Source of the DNA: an uncultured Planktomarina sp. | Lineage (GTDB): Bacteria; Pseudomonadota; Alphaproteobacteria; Rhodobacterales; Rhodobacteraceae | Assembly (NCBI GenBank): GCA_905182325.1 | Contig: CAJJBD010000041.1 | Location: forward strand, 33,215-97,214 | DNA length: 64,000 nt | Reading direction: 5' to 3' | Shown here: one piece after another, positions 12,137 through 23,469 of the stretch | How positions within the stretch are numbered: position 1 is the stretch's first letter | Layout: each line of letters opens with the position of its first letter | Translations under genes and position numbers: made by a program | The notes under the pieces: generated by a model | What the model saw: only the letters and a program-made list of their open reading frames with translations | Databases searched by the model: none | What the model was told of the DNA's origin: nothing

Positions 12137-12186
12137 ATTTCAACATTGTCCCTCATTACAGTTTATGCGACAAGGAAACAGTAACA

Positions 12187-13275
12187 ATGGCAGCGGCAGA
12201 TTTAATCACAATGACACCAAAATCAGGCGACAGACAAAAGGCTTTAGATAGTGCTTTGGCACAAATAGAGCGGCAATTTGGCAAGGGCTCGATCATGAAG
12301 CTTGGAGATGGCAACGCCATCCAAGAAATTGAGTCAACATCGACGGGCTCAATAGGGTTAGATATTGCACTGGGTATTGGTGGCTTGCCGAAGGGTCGCG
12401 TAGTAGAAATTTATGGTCCTGAATCATCAGGAAAAACAACTTTAACCCTTCATTGTATTGCGGAAGAGCAGAAAAAAGGTGGCGTGTGTGCATTCGTTGA
12501 TGCTGAACACGCCCTGGATCCAAGTTATGCTAAAAAATTAGGCGTAGATTTAGATGACTTGTTAATTTCTCAACCAGACACTGGAGAACAAGCGCTAGAG
12601 ATAACCGATACTTTAATCCGGTCGGGAGCTGTCTCGATGGTAGTTATAGATTCCGTGGCAGCACTTACCCCACGAGCTGAAATAGAAGGTGATATGGGTG
12701 ACCATCAGGTGGGTGCGCAAGCCAGGCTTATGAGCCAAGCGCTGAGGAAGCTAACTGGTAGTATAAGCAAGTCAAACTGTATGGTAATTTTTATTAACCA
12801 AATTCGTATGAAAATTGGTGTAATGTTTGGTAGCCCTGAAACGACGTCAGGCGGGAATGCTCTTAAATTCTATTCGTCAGTCCGACTCGATATTCGTAGA
12901 ATTGGCGCACTGAAAGATAGAGACGAAGTGGTTGGCAATGCTACCCGAGTTAAAGTTGTTAAAAACAAAGTAGCGCCACCCTTTAAACAAGTTGAATTTG
13001 ACATCATGTATGGTGAGGGCATTTCAAAAATGGGTGAGTTAGTAGATTTGGGTGTTAAGGTGGGCATCGTTGAAAAATCTGGCAGCTGGTATAGCTACGG
13101 TGACGAGCGGATTGGTCAAGGGCGTGAAAATGCAAAAACATTCCTACGTGAAAATGCATCTATGGCCCATGATATTGAAGATAAAATTCGTGCGGCTCAT
13201 GGCCTTGATTTTGATAAACCAAGCGTGGAAGCTAAGCCAGTTGCCAATGATGAAAACAATGTAATCGACCTTTAA
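12187..13275 (+). CDS. recA: Recombinase RecA
   Basis: [13 protein letters not shown] Walker A; start [37 protein letters not shown] at 12187. Confidence 0.98.
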   Translation: MAAADLITMTPKSGDRQKALDSALAQIERQFGKGSIMKLGDGNAIQEIESTSTGSIGLDIALGIGGLPKGRVVEIYGPESSGKTTLTLHCIAEEQKKGGVCAFVDAEHALDPSYAKKLGVDLDDLLISQPDTGEQALEITDTLIRSGAVSMVVIDSVAALTPRAEIEGDMGDHQVGAQARLMSQALRKLTGSISKSNCMVIFINQIRMKIGVMFGSPETTSGGNALKFYSSVRLDIRRIGALKDRDEVVGNATRVKVVKNKVAPPFKQVEFDIMYGEGISKMGELVDLGVKVGIVEKSGSWYSYGDERIGQGRENAKTFLRENASMAHDIEDKIRAAHGLDFDKPSVEAKPVANDENNVIDL

Positions 13276-13302
13276 TAAATTAATCAACACTAATTAATTA
13301 CT

Positions 13303-13334
13303 AAATACCTCGAAACATCAATTTCGGGGTATTT
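13303..13334 (+). terminator. recA terminator
   Basis: 13-bp stem AAATACCTCGAAA/TTTCGGGGTATTT, 6-nt loop; short T-rich tail. Confidence 0.7.
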
Positions 13335-13408
13335 GCTTTGGCGTAGACACTTCACATAAGGAGTTGTAAGTCTTTGCCAACTATAAATTAAGAGGTTTTT
13401 GTAAAAAA

Positions 13409-16069
13409 ATGCCTACGTTAAATGACATCCGCTCAACTTTTTTGAACTATTATGCCCGCCAAGGACATAAGGTGTTACCTTCTAGTCCACTAGTGCCACG
13501 AAACGATCCAACATTGATGTTCGTTAATTCTGGCATGGTTCAGTTTAAAAATCTATTTACGGGTGTGGAGACCCAAGATTACACACGGGCTACAACTGCT
13601 CAAAAGTGCGTGCGGGCAGGGGGTAAACATAATGATTTAGACAACGTCGGCTACACAGCTAGACATCATACCTTCTTCGAAATGATGGGGAATTTCAGTT
13701 TTGGAGATTATTTTAAACAAGAAGCCATTTCCTATGCCTGGGAAATGCTAACCAAAGAACTTTGTATCCCTAAAGAAAAACTAATTGTCACTGTATATCA
13801 CGACGACGATGAGGCTGTCCAAATTTGGAAAAGTGTTGCTGGGCTTTCAGATGATAAAATTATTAGAATTAAGACAGATGATAACTTTTGGATGATGGGG
13901 TCAACAGGTCCATGTGGCCCAAGCTCAGAAGTATTCTATGATCATGGTGACCATATATGGGGTGGCCCTCCAGGTAGTCCAGAGGAGGATGGTGATCGTT
14001 TTGTTGAAATTTGGAACCTCGTATTCATGCAATTCGAACAGTTTGAAGATGGTACGCGTGCACCACTGTCGTCTCAATCAATAGACACAGGAATGGGCAT
14101 AGAGCGAGTGGCAGCACTCTTGCAAGGCACTAACGATAACTATTCTACTGATTTAATGCGAAACCTTATAGAGGCATCTGCAGATGCAACTTCGTCTGAC
14201 CCAGATGGACCAGATAAAACTCACCATCGCGTAATTGCAGATCATTTGCGTTCTACTTCTTTTTTAATAGCAGATGGAGTTTTGCCATCAAAAGACGGCC
14301 GTGGGTATGTTTTGCGCCGCATAATGCGACGAGCAATGCGACATGCTCACTTAATAGGAGCGGAAGACCCCTTACTACACCGACTAGTGCCGTCACTGGT
14401 ACAGCAGATGGGCGCTGCCTATCCTGAGTTAGTCCAAGCGCAAGCTATGATTGAGGAGACACTTCTACAAGAAGAGACCCGTTTTAGAACTACCCTGGAT
14501 CGTGGACTTAAGTTACTGGAAGGCGAAATCTCAAAATTGCGTCCTGGGGGTTCTCTGCCTGGAAAGACAGCGTTTAAGTTGTATGACACCTTTGGATTTC
14601 CACTAGACCTGACGCAAGACGCTTTGCGCGAACAGAAAATGGCAGTCGATACTGAAGGCTTTGACGCTGCGATGTCTGAACAGAAAATAAAAGCGAGGGC
14701 GGCTTGGTCAGGTTCTGGCGAAATAGCCAATGATACGATTTGGTATGATATATTTGACACTCATGGAGCAACTGAGTTTCTGGGGTATGATACTGAACAA
14801 TCTGAAGGACAATTATTAGCGTTAGTTCAAGGAGATGAAAAACTCCAGATAGTATCTGCGGGAGCAACAGTGCAGCTAATTTTTAATCAAACTCCCTTCT
14901 ATGCTGAAAGTGGTGGGCAGGTAGGGGATACCGGACAAATCAAAACTGATACCGGTTGTGTGAAAATAACCGATACCCGCAAATCTGCTGAGATTGTTAT
15001 CCATATGGGTACAGTGTTGGAGGGAACTCTTACTATTGGCCAGCCTGCAGAGCTCGAAGTAAATCAAGCCCGTCGCAATAGTATTCGCGCGAACCATTCT
15101 GCGACACATTTACTTCATGAGGCTCTGCGGCGTTCATTAGGCGAGCATGTTGCGCAACGTGGGTCGTTAAATAGCCATGATCGGTTACGGTTTGATTTTA
15201 GTCACGGACATGCCCTCACTCCCGAACAGCTGGAAGGAGTACAAGGAGAGGTGAACAATTATATCCGACAAAATACTACTGTTGAAACACGAGTTATGAC
15301 ACCTGACGCTGCGCGTGAGCTAGGCGCACAAGCGCTCTTTGGCGAGAAATATGGAGATGAGGTAAGAGTGATTTCAATGGGTAACCTTGAAGGTTCTAAA
15401 AAGGGCGCTTCTGCCAATACTTATAGCTTGGAGCTTTGTGGTGGTACCCACGTTCGGCAAACTGGAGATATCGGCAGTTTTATATTGCTGGGTGATGCTG
15501 CTTCATCAGCTGGGGTTCGTCGGGTTGAAGCCGTTACCGGAAGCGCTGCTATCACTTATATTCAATCACAACAGAGCGTTGTATTACAAGCAGCCAGCAC
15601 ACTAAAGGTGCAGCCTGCAGAGCTGGCTGTGAGAGCACAACAACTTCTAGATGAACGTAAAAACCTCAAAAACGAGATCACCGATCTGCGCCGTAATTTA
15701 GCAATGTCGAGCAAGGATGGAACCAATATTTCTGACCCCATAAATGTGGCAGGAAATTTATTTTTAGCTCAAGTTTTACAAGGAGTTACAGGCCGTGACT
15801 TACCTACCTTGGTAGATAGTAAAAAAGTGGAATTAGGCTCTGGAGCAGTTTTATTAATTGCAGAAAATGATGGCAAAACTGCGGTCGCAGCTGGTGTTAC
15901 AGATGATCTTACTGACATCTTTTCCGCTGTTGATATGGTTAAAGTTGCGGTCGCTGAACTTGGAGGTAAAGGTGGTGGTGGCAGAGCCGATATGGCGCAG
16001 GGTGGAGCAAAATCGGCTAAAAACGCCGACTTGGCCGTAGCGGCTGTAAAAAAATTATTGGAAGGATAA
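13409..16069 (+). CDS. alaS: Alanine--tRNA ligase
   Basis: 886 aa with AlaRS motifs ([33 protein letters not shown]). Confidence 0.98.
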   Translation: MPTLNDIRSTFLNYYARQGHKVLPSSPLVPRNDPTLMFVNSGMVQFKNLFTGVETQDYTRATTAQKCVRAGGKHNDLDNVGYTARHHTFFEMMGNFSFGDYFKQEAISYAWEMLTKELCIPKEKLIVTVYHDDDEAVQIWKSVAGLSDDKIIRIKTDDNFWMMGSTGPCGPSSEVFYDHGDHIWGGPPGSPEEDGDRFVEIWNLVFMQFEQFEDGTRAPLSSQSIDTGMGIERVAALLQGTNDNYSTDLMRNLIEASADATSSDPDGPDKTHHRVIADHLRSTSFLIADGVLPSKDGRGYVLRRIMRRAMRHAHLIGAEDPLLHRLVPSLVQQMGAAYPELVQAQAMIEETLLQEETRFRTTLDRGLKLLEGEISKLRPGGSLPGKTAFKLYDTFGFPLDLTQDALREQKMAVDTEGFDAAMSEQKIKARAAWSGSGEIANDTIWYDIFDTHGATEFLGYDTEQSEGQLLALVQGDEKLQIVSAGATVQLIFNQTPFYAESGGQVGDTGQIKTDTGCVKITDTRKSAEIVIHMGTVLEGTLTIGQPAELEVNQARRNSIRANHSATHLLHEALRRSLGEHVAQRGSLNSHDRLRFDFSHGHALTPEQLEGVQGEVNNYIRQNTTVETRVMTPDAARELGAQALFGEKYGDEVRVISMGNLEGSKKGASANTYSLELCGGTHVRQTGDIGSFILLGDAASSAGVRRVEAVTGSAAITYIQSQQSVVLQAASTLKVQPAELAVRAQQLLDERKNLKNEITDLRRNLAMSSKDGTNISDPINVAGNLFLAQVLQGVTGRDLPTLVDSKKVELGSGAVLLIAENDGKTAVAAGVTDDLTDIFSAVDMVKVAVAELGGKGGGGRADMAQGGAKSAKNADLAVAAVKKLLEG

Positions 16070-16072
16070 CAA

Positions 16073-16363
16073 ATGAGAAAAGCGCTATGGATTGCCCATG
16101 TAAATGTTTTGGATGCTAGTAAACTTGGGGCGTATGCTGAGGCGGCAACACCAATCATAAGAACCCATGGTGGAATTTTTTTGGCTCGCGGTGGAGCATA
16201 TGAACAATTAGAGGGCAAGGACCACACCAGAAACGTTGTAGCCCAGTTTCCAAGCCTAAAAGCAGCTCATGACTGTTATCACTCTGCGGGATATCAAGCA
16301 GCGATCAAGCTAGGTGAGGGCGGCTTCCAGCGAAGTTTAATGATTGTTGAATGCGTGGACTGA
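16073..16363 (+). CDS. DUF1330 / YciI-like small protein
   Basis: 96 aa: ARGGAYEQLEGKDHTRNVVAQFPSLKAAHDCYHSAGYQAA. Confidence 0.85.
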   Translation: MRKALWIAHVNVLDASKLGAYAEAATPIIRTHGGIFLARGGAYEQLEGKDHTRNVVAQFPSLKAAHDCYHSAGYQAAIKLGEGGFQRSLMIVECVD

Positions 16364-16401
16364 AATCTCTAAATTAATATATATTCAACTAAAAACTGTA
16401 T

Positions 16402-18219
16402 CTAAGCTGTACGCGACGCTCTCTTTCGTTCGTGTGGGTCCAAATGGACCTTACGCAACCTAATTACTTTTGGTGTAACTTCTACAAGTTCATCATTGTC
16501 GATATAGGCTATTGCCTCTTCTAAGGACAGTTTCATAGGTGTGGTAAGACGCACAGCCTCGTCAGTACCACTCGCACGAACATTTGTTAGCTTTTTGCCC
16601 TTCAGAGGATTAACCTCTAAATCGTTTTCACGATTATGTTCGCCAATAATCATACCCTGATAAACGTCTTCTTGGACGCCAATAAAAAACTTACCACGAT
16701 CTTCGAGGTTGAATAACGCATATGGCACCGAAGATCCGTTTTCCATTGAAATAAGAACGCCGGCGCGCCGACCTGGAATCGGCCCTTTATGGGCTGCCCA
16801 AGTATGAAAAACTCGGTTCAAAACGCCAGTTCCACGAGTGTCAGTCATAAATTCACCCTGATATCCTATTAGGCCGCGTGATGGGACATGCGCAATCACA
16901 CGAGTTTTGCCTACACCTACTGATTTCATTTCGGCCAAATCGCCTTTTCTAGAACCAGTAAGCTTTTCGATAACTACACCGGAGTATTCCTCATCCACAT
17001 CTATAGTTACCTCTTCTATTGGCTCTAAACGTACACCATTCTCCTCACGGAACAGTACCCTAGGACGGCTTATTGAGAGCTCAAATCCTTCTCGACGCAT
17101 GTTTTCTATTAAAACACCCATCTGCAATTCACCACGACCGGCAACCTCAAAAGATTCACCACTTGGGGTATCCGTTACACGTATCGCGACATTCGTTTCC
17201 GCTTCATCCATTAGTCGTTTTCTAATAATACGGCTTTGAACTTTTTTGCCATCTCTACCCGCTAAAGGGCTATCGTTTATTCCAAAGGTTACCGAAATTG
17301 TTGGCGGATCTATAGGTAGCGAGGGCAGGGCATCAATAACCTCTGCAGCGCATATTGTATCTGCTACAGTTGCCTTTGACATACCAGCTAATGATACAAT
17401 GTCACCAGCAACAGCCTCATCAATTGCAGTTTTTGACAACCCACGAAATGCTAAAATTTTTGTACAACGAAATTGCTCAATACGTGTGCCATCTCTTGAA
17501 AGTGCTTTAACTGTTTCACCAGCCTTCAATCGACCCGTCTCAACACGCCCAGTCAGTATTCGCCCTATAAATTGGTCTGCACCTAACGTAGTGGCGAGCA
17601 TTGAGAAAGGCTCGTTTGTTCGCTGTATTTGCTTAGGAGGTTCCACATGGCTGACAATCAAATCAAATAGTGCTGATAAGTCCTTGCGGGGACCATCTAA
17701 TTGTTCATCTGCCCAACCCGCTCTACCAGACGCATAAAGAATTGGGAAATCTAACTGACCTTCGTTAGCGTCAAGCGCGGCAAATAGGTCAAAACATTCA
17801 TCCAATGCTCTGTCCGGCTCGCCATCCGGTTTGTCCACTTTATTAACAACCACAATAGGCTTTAGACCTAAGGCTAACGCCTTTGAAGTAACAAATTTGG
17901 TTTGTGGCATTGGACCCTCAGCAGCGTCAACTAGCAATACCACCCCATCTACCATGGATAATATTCGTTCTACTTCGCCACCAAAGTCAGCATGTCCGGG
18001 CGTATCGACAATATTTATTCGTGTTCCCTGCCACTCAACTGATGTTGCCTTTGCCAAAATAGTTATACCACGTTCACGCTCGAGGTCATTACTGTCCATA
18101 GCGCGCTCTGTAGTAGCTTGGTTTTCTCGGTAGGTTCCCGATTGTTTTAAAAGCTCATCAACCAAAGTAGTTTTTCCATGGTCAACGTGTGCGATGATCG
18201 CGATATTACGCAGGTCCAT
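16402..18219 (-). CDS. typA: GTP-binding translation factor TypA/BipA
   Basis: [19 protein letters not shown], 605 aa translational GTPase. Confidence 0.98.
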   Translation of the reverse strand: MDLRNIAIIAHVDHGKTTLVDELLKQSGTYRENQATTERAMDSNDLERERGITILAKATSVEWQGTRINIVDTPGHADFGGEVERILSMVDGVVLLVDAAEGPMPQTKFVTSKALALGLKPIVVVNKVDKPDGEPDRALDECFDLFAALDANEGQLDFPILYASGRAGWADEQLDGPRKDLSALFDLIVSHVEPPKQIQRTNEPFSMLATTLGADQFIGRILTGRVETGRLKAGETVKALSRDGTRIEQFRCTKILAFRGLSKTAIDEAVAGDIVSLAGMSKATVADTICAAEVIDALPSLPIDPPTISVTFGINDSPLAGRDGKKVQSRIIRKRLMDEAETNVAIRVTDTPSGESFEVAGRGELQMGVLIENMRREGFELSISRPRVLFREENGVRLEPIEEVTIDVDEEYSGVVIEKLTGSRKGDLAEMKSVGVGKTRVIAHVPSRGLIGYQGEFMTDTRGTGVLNRVFHTWAAHKGPIPGRRAGVLISMENGSSVPYALFNLEDRGKFFIGVQEDVYQGMIIGEHNRENDLEVNPLKGKKLTNVRASGTDEAVRLTTPMKLSLEEAIAYIDNDELVEVTPKVIRLRKVHLDPHERKRASRTA

Positions 18220-18278
18220 TATTTGCCTCTTCCTTGCTCAAAGCGGCGCCTATACTGCGAAGCGATGAAAGGAAAGGG

Positions 18279-19613
18279 TTACTTTTCAGGTATGAGCCCT
18301 CTTGGTGCAAATCTTAATACCAGAATTAAAATTAGACCCATTGTCAGCAACCTCATATGGGCGACAGAATCTATCAAATGAATACGCAACGCATTGTCTT
18401 CAGCCATTCCAGCAGTAATACCCTGCATCAACATCGCTCCAAAAGGTTCCACTTGAACCCAAAGAAAAAATATTAAAAATCCGCCCAGTACAGAACCAAA
18501 ATTATTTCCAGAGCCACCTACAATTACCATCACCCAAATCAAAAAAGTAAATCGTAAAGGCTGATAACTTCCAGGCGTTAGCTGACTGTCTAACGTCGTC
18601 ATCATTGCACCGGCAACACCACAAATGGCAGACCCTAAAATAAAAACCTGCAGGTGGCGAGCCGTTATGTTTTTGCCCATTGCTCCAGCCGCATACTCAT
18701 TATCACGAATAGCGCGCATCATTCTGCCCCATGGGCTTGCCAGAGCTAGTTGCGCTAGAGTTAAAATTATTACCAGTACAAATGCAAAAAGGCCTGCATA
18801 TCCAAGTTTTACCACAATTGATGACGTAGTCACAGGGTCACCCCCGAAACTAGATACCCAATCTAGAAAGCCCGCACTTTCTTGCAGATCAATTTCGTAG
18901 GGAACTGGCCGGGGTAAGCCGCTTACATTCTTGACGCCTCGTGCAAGCCAATCTTCATTTTTCATAACAGCAATAATAATCTCAGAAATACCTAGCGTTG
19001 CAATTGCTAGGTAGTCGGAGCGAAGTCCAAGTGCTGTTTTGCCTATTAAATAAGCCACACTCGCTGCTAAAACGCCGCCAATTGGCCAAGAAATTACCGT
19101 CATGAAACCCCAAGACTTATAATTTACGCCACCAAAGTTTAAACCACCCAAATAACCAGTGCCTGCAGGATTAACTGCTTCAACGGCCTCAACGCCACCG
19201 TCAAAAACATATCTGAATACAAAAAAACCAATCACTAGCACACCAACAGTACTAAAAGTTTTGTTTCTTCCTGGCGCCATTTTTGTTTGACAAAGAATTG
19301 CAGCCGTAATGGTTGCAGCGCCTAAAAGTAAACCTAATAATACTTGAGCGCCTCCTGCAGCCCAGGCATCCTTAGTAGGAGGCATAGATACAAGAACCGC
19401 GGCCAGGCCACCGAGAGCTACAAATCCAACTACCCCCACATTGAAAAGACCAGCAAAGCCCCACTGCAGGTTGACCCCAAGGGACATGATAGCTGAAATC
19501 AGTCCCATGTTTAAAATAAAGAGGGCAGTGTTCCAGCTTTGTATAAAACCAGTACCGGCAATTAAACAGGCTACAAAAATAAATAGTCCAATGTTTCTGA
19601 CCGATGTTGTCAT
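18279..19613 (-). CDS. livM: Branched-chain-amino-acid-type ABC transporter permease (LivM)
   Basis: LivM-like TM protein; operon with livH/F/G/K. Confidence 0.85.
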   Translation of the reverse strand: MTTSVRNIGLFIFVACLIAGTGFIQSWNTALFILNMGLISAIMSLGVNLQWGFAGLFNVGVVGFVALGGLAAVLVSMPPTKDAWAAGGAQVLLGLLLGAATITAAILCQTKMAPGRNKTFSTVGVLVIGFFVFRYVFDGGVEAVEAVNPAGTGYLGGLNFGGVNYKSWGFMTVISWPIGGVLAASVAYLIGKTALGLRSDYLAIATLGISEIIIAVMKNEDWLARGVKNVSGLPRPVPYEIDLQESAGFLDWVSSFGGDPVTTSSIVVKLGYAGLFAFVLVIILTLAQLALASPWGRMMRAIRDNEYAAGAMGKNITARHLQVFILGSAICGVAGAMMTTLDSQLTPGSYQPLRFTFLIWVMVIVGGSGNNFGSVLGGFLIFFLWVQVEPFGAMLMQGITAGMAEDNALRIHLIDSVAHMRLLTMGLILILVLRFAPRGLIPEK

Positions 19614-20623
19614 ATTGACTTCCCTTTAAATAAACCGGTTGGCCTAAACAGTAGAACAATTAATAAAATCGTAAAACTAACCGCAAATTTATAATCGGTA
19701 GAAAGTAGTTGCACCAATCCAGTCGGCTCCAAGTTCTCTGGCATTAAGTATTTTAATACTTTCTTTAAAGGATAGGTAATTACCACCTCAGAAAAGGCGA
19801 TGACGAACCCTCCAGCAATTGCACCGATAGGATTGCCTAAACCACCTACAATTGCTGCAGCAAATATAGGAAGTAAAAGTTGTAGGAATATAAAGGGCTT
19901 AAAGGATTTATCTAATCCATAAAGAGCGCCAGCGGTAGCCGCAAGGGCCGCCACGATAATCCAAGTTACCATCACAACTTTATCTGGATTAATGCCAGAC
20001 AAAAGTGCTAAATCTTCATTGTCAGAAAACGCGCGCATAGATTTTCCAGTGCGTGTTCGGTTCAAAAACCAGAATAACGCCACCACAAGGATAATTGCCG
20101 TAATAATCGTAATTCCCTGTGTTGTTTTAAACGCTAAACCTTCTTTCAGGCCCGTGAGCAATTTAAACTCTTTGGCGGAAATGATAAAACGCTCGCCATC
20201 GGAGAAACGCTGCTCATTAGGGCCGATGATAATACGCACTAAACCGTTTAAGACGAACATTACGCCCATTGAAACAATAACTAAAATAACTGGAGCGGCT
20301 TTTTGACGTCTGTAAAATTGGTACACAAATTTATCGATCAAAAGTAATAACGCAGCCGTTGCAAGAATACCAAACGGAATTCCTAGTAGTGCTGTCGGTA
20401 AAGGCCCTAACGTAATTCCCCAGCTTTGAAAAAGCCAAGTAAACAAAATTGTTACCATAGCGCCAAACGCCATTGTGTCACCGTGCGCAAAGTTTGAAAA
20501 ACGCAAAATGCCGTAAATTAAGGTCACACCTAGAGCGCCAAGGGCGAGTTGGCTACCATAAGTAATTGCAGGAATGAGCACATAATTAGAAAGAACGACT
20601 ATAGAATTTAAGATATCAAGCAT
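19610..20623 (-). CDS. livH: Branched-chain-amino-acid-type ABC transporter permease (LivH)
   Basis: LivH-like (ALGALGVTLIYGILRFSNFAHGDTMAFGAM). Confidence 0.88.
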   Translation of the reverse strand: MLDILNSIVVLSNYVLIPAITYGSQLALGALGVTLIYGILRFSNFAHGDTMAFGAMVTILFTWLFQSWGITLGPLPTALLGIPFGILATAALLLLIDKFVYQFYRRQKAAPVILVIVSMGVMFVLNGLVRIIIGPNEQRFSDGERFIISAKEFKLLTGLKEGLAFKTTQGITIITAIILVVALFWFLNRTRTGKSMRAFSDNEDLALLSGINPDKVVMVTWIIVAALAATAGALYGLDKSFKPFIFLQLLLPIFAAAIVGGLGNPIGAIAGGFVIAFSEVVITYPLKKVLKYLMPENLEPTGLVQLLSTDYKFAVSFTILLIVLLFRPTGLFKGKSI

Positions 20624-20625
20624 TA

Positions 20626-21339
20626 TTATCCACCTAAAAACGATTTCCGGACTTCTGGATCTGCTAAAAGGGCAGCTCCGGTATCTGTGAACCTATTACT
20701 TCCTTGTACCAATACATAACCCTTATCTGCGATTGAAAGAGCCTGGCGCGCGTTTTGTTCTACCATCAAAATGGATATCCCAGTTTTGGCAACCTCTATT
20801 ATGCGATCAAACAATTCATCCATCACTATAGGAGACACGCCAGCCGTTGGTTCATCCAGCATTAAAACCCTGGGTTTAGTCATTAATGCACGGCCAACGG
20901 CCACTTGCTGTCTTTGACCACCAGACAACTCTCCCGCTGCTTGTTTTTGCTTTTCTCTGAGAATTGGAAATAATTCATATACCTGCTGCATTGTCACATC
21001 GATATCGTCTCGTCGAAGAAACGCGCCCATTTCAAGATTTTCCTCGACAGTTAGTGAGGTGAAAACATTCGAACTTTGTGGTACAAACGCCATTCCTTTG
21101 GCTACTCGGTCTTGTGGTGAAAGAGTACTGATATCTTCGCCATCCAGCCTTACAGATCCTTGATGTATATTAAGCATCCCAAAAATGGCTTTCATTGCTG
21201 TCGATTTACCAGCCCCATTTGGACCTACTATTACAGCGATCTGACCCGGATCGACAGCTACAGTACACTCATGTAAAATATCCGCTCCCGAACCATATCC
21301 ACCAGTCATTCGTTCACCAATTAAAAATGGCTCTGACAC
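20626..21339 (-). CDS. livF: ABC transporter ATP-binding protein LivF
   Basis: [25 protein letters not shown]. Confidence 0.88.
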   Translation of the reverse strand: MSEPFLIGERMTGGYGSGADILHECTVAVDPGQIAVIVGPNGAGKSTAMKAIFGMLNIHQGSVRLDGEDISTLSPQDRVAKGMAFVPQSSNVFTSLTVEENLEMGAFLRRDDIDVTMQQVYELFPILREKQKQAAGELSGGQRQQVAVGRALMTKPRVLMLDEPTAGVSPIVMDELFDRIIEVAKTGISILMVEQNARQALSIADKGYVLVQGSNRFTDTGAALLADPEVRKSFLGG

Positions 21340-22115
21340 TATGAAACCCCTTTATTTTTGAGTCCAGTGCCCAGATAGGCCTCAATCACTTGCTCGTTAG
21401 CCTTTATCTCATCTATGGTCCCCTTAGTCAGCACCTTTCCCTCAGCCATAACTATGATCGGATTACATAACTTACCGATAAATTCCATGTCATGCTCAAT
21501 CATACAAAAAGTATAACCACGCTCCTTATTAAGTCTTAAAATAGCATCGCCTATGGTATTCAAAAGGGTACGATTAACGCCAGCGCCGACCTCATCTAGA
21601 AATACTATTTTAGCGTCAACCATCATGGTTCTACCTAGTTCCAGGAGCTTTTTCTGACCGCCCGAAAGGTGACCTGCTTTTTCATCTTTAAGGTGGTCTA
21701 TCGTCAAAAACTCGAGCACCTCGCAAGCCTTAGCCGTGAGTGCGCGCTCTTCATCCGCTATGCGTTTACGTCCAAACCATGTGTTCCAAAGAGTTTCGCC
21801 AGTTTGACCACCTGGAACCATCATAAGATTTTCAAGTACAGACATAGATGAAAATTCATGGGCTATCTGAAATGTTCGCAAGAGGCCTTTGTGGAATAAC
21901 TCATGGGGCGGCATTCCAGTAATATCCTCCCCCCCCATAGTTACGGTTCCAGAGGTTGGTGAGAGTACGCCAGCTATAACGTTAAATAAAGTAGTTTTTC
22001 CAGCTCCATTTGGGCCGATTAGGCCTGTAATGGATCCTTCCTCTATTTCTATAGAAGATCCGTCTACGGCTCGAAATCCACCAAAATGACGATGCAGGTT
22101 TTCAACCGTAATCAT
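21339..22115 (-). CDS. livG: ABC transporter ATP-binding protein LivG
   Basis: GPNGAGKTTLFNVIAG; LSGGQKKLLELGR. Confidence 0.88.
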   Translation of the reverse strand: MITVENLHRHFGGFRAVDGSSIEIEEGSITGLIGPNGAGKTTLFNVIAGVLSPTSGTVTMGGEDITGMPPHELFHKGLLRTFQIAHEFSSMSVLENLMMVPGGQTGETLWNTWFGRKRIADEERALTAKACEVLEFLTIDHLKDEKAGHLSGGQKKLLELGRTMMVDAKIVFLDEVGAGVNRTLLNTIGDAILRLNKERGYTFCMIEHDMEFIGKLCNPIIVMAEGKVLTKGTIDEIKANEQVIEAYLGTGLKNKGVS

Positions 22116-22140
22116 TCTTAAACCTCGTTAAGTTTATACG

Positions 22141-22169
22141 AAAACAGCCCCGCTTGATAGCGAGGCTGT
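22141..22169 (-). terminator. Intercistronic hairpin/terminator between livK and livG
   Basis: Minus strand ACAGCCTCGC-TATCAA-GCGGGGCTGT followed by TTT; one mismatch in a 10-bp stem. Confidence 0.7.
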
Positions 22170-22188
22170 AATAGTTATTTTTAGATTT

Positions 22189-23373
22189 TTAACGGTATTG
22201 TACGGTTGTATCTTTTCCACCTGTAAAAGAAATCTGGCGATAGTTGCCAGCGGCCTCACCTGGTCCAATCAGCTCTACAGCGGATGCTCCATCGTAATTG
22301 ATGTCAATACCAGCGGCCAAAGCTTGCAATGCCAATCCTAATTGACCTGGCTGTATATTTAGGCCGGGCGCATTAGCAACGTCCATTACATGGTTTTTGT
22401 ATACTGCAGGATCTGACGAACCAGCAGCCTGCATAGCTAATATAATTAGCGCTGCAGCGTCATATGACTCTCCAGAAAATGAATTCCCTCCATTAAACCC
22501 TGCGTCAGCGGCCATAGCGGCATACGCTGCTGCACCCGCACTGTTTGAGCCAGGGGCTTGCCCAGTTGACCCATCAATCTCAGAGCCAAAACTTGCAAGT
22601 CCATCTGTCCCGATCATACCGTCAGGGAAGTGGAAAGTGTCAAATGCGCCAGTATCTAGAGCTGCACGAACAATTCCAGATCCCCCTTGATCGCCATAAC
22701 CTGCAACCACTAAGCGGTCGCCCCCAGCGGCGGCAAGTGCTCCAACTTCAGCAGAGTAATCACCTTTGCCGTCTTCATGCGCAGCAGTGATCGTTACTGT
22801 ACCACCAGCAGCTTCAAATGCCGCCTGGAAAGCGTCAGCCAAACCTTTGCCATAGTCATTGTTGGTATAGGTTACCGCTACTTCTTTAATTCCGTCTTCC
22901 ATAAGTACTTCAGTCATAACTACACCCTGACGGGCATCAGATGGCGCTGTACGGAAGAATAAACCATTGTCTTCAGCTGTGGAAAGCCCAGGCGAAGTGG
23001 CGGACGGCGAAATCATTACCATGCCATTTGCCAATGCGACGTTTGATAGAATAGCACCTGTAACTCCGGAGCAGTCAGCGCCCATAATGCCCTTAATACC
23101 GTCAGATGTTATTTGACGCTCAGCGACAGCAGTGGCTGCACCCGAATCAATACAAGTGGAATCACCACGAACGGACGTAACTGTGGACCCGCCCAAAAGC
23201 GCTCCACTTTTGTTAACTTCGGCCATGGCCAATTCGGCACCATCAGCCATATCAGGTGTTATTGATTCAATTGGCCCTGTGAAGCCAAGAATTACACCGA
23301 TTTTAATATCTTCTGCGGATGCAAACCCAGCAGTAAGAGCCACGGCGGTTGTCGCCAAAAGCAGTTTTCTCAT
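22189..23373 (-). CDS. livK: Branched-chain-amino-acid-type ABC transporter substrate-binding protein
   Basis: Signal peptide MRKLLLATTAVALTAGFASAEDIKIGVILGFTGP; start at 23373. Confidence 0.88.
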   Translation of the reverse strand: MRKLLLATTAVALTAGFASAEDIKIGVILGFTGPIESITPDMADGAELAMAEVNKSGALLGGSTVTSVRGDSTCIDSGAATAVAERQITSDGIKGIMGADCSGVTGAILSNVALANGMVMISPSATSPGLSTAEDNGLFFRTAPSDARQGVVMTEVLMEDGIKEVAVTYTNNDYGKGLADAFQAAFEAAGGTVTITAAHEDGKGDYSAEVGALAAAGGDRLVVAGYGDQGGSGIVRAALDTGAFDTFHFPDGMIGTDGLASFGSEIDGSTGQAPGSNSAGAAAYAAMAADAGFNGGNSFSGESYDAAALIILAMQAAGSSDPAVYKNHVMDVANAPGLNIQPGQLGLALQALAAGIDINYDGASAVELIGPGEAAGNYRQISFTGGKDTTVQYR

Positions 23374-23469
23374 TTTTATCTCCCAAATGGAATGTATATC
23401 CAAGGTTTAGAATAGTGGTGCTTTAACCAAAAAGGAAGCCTATTTTGTCACGTATCAAATATTTTTTTA

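Noticed and set aside
15769-16227. 152-aa minus-strand ORF opposite alaS/DUF1330
   Set aside because: Antisense to two clear coding genes, low-complexity Ser/Ala/Pro/Thr composition, no recognisable domain.
17246-17737. 163-aa plus-strand ORF inside typA
   Set aside because: Antisense shadow of the typA frame.
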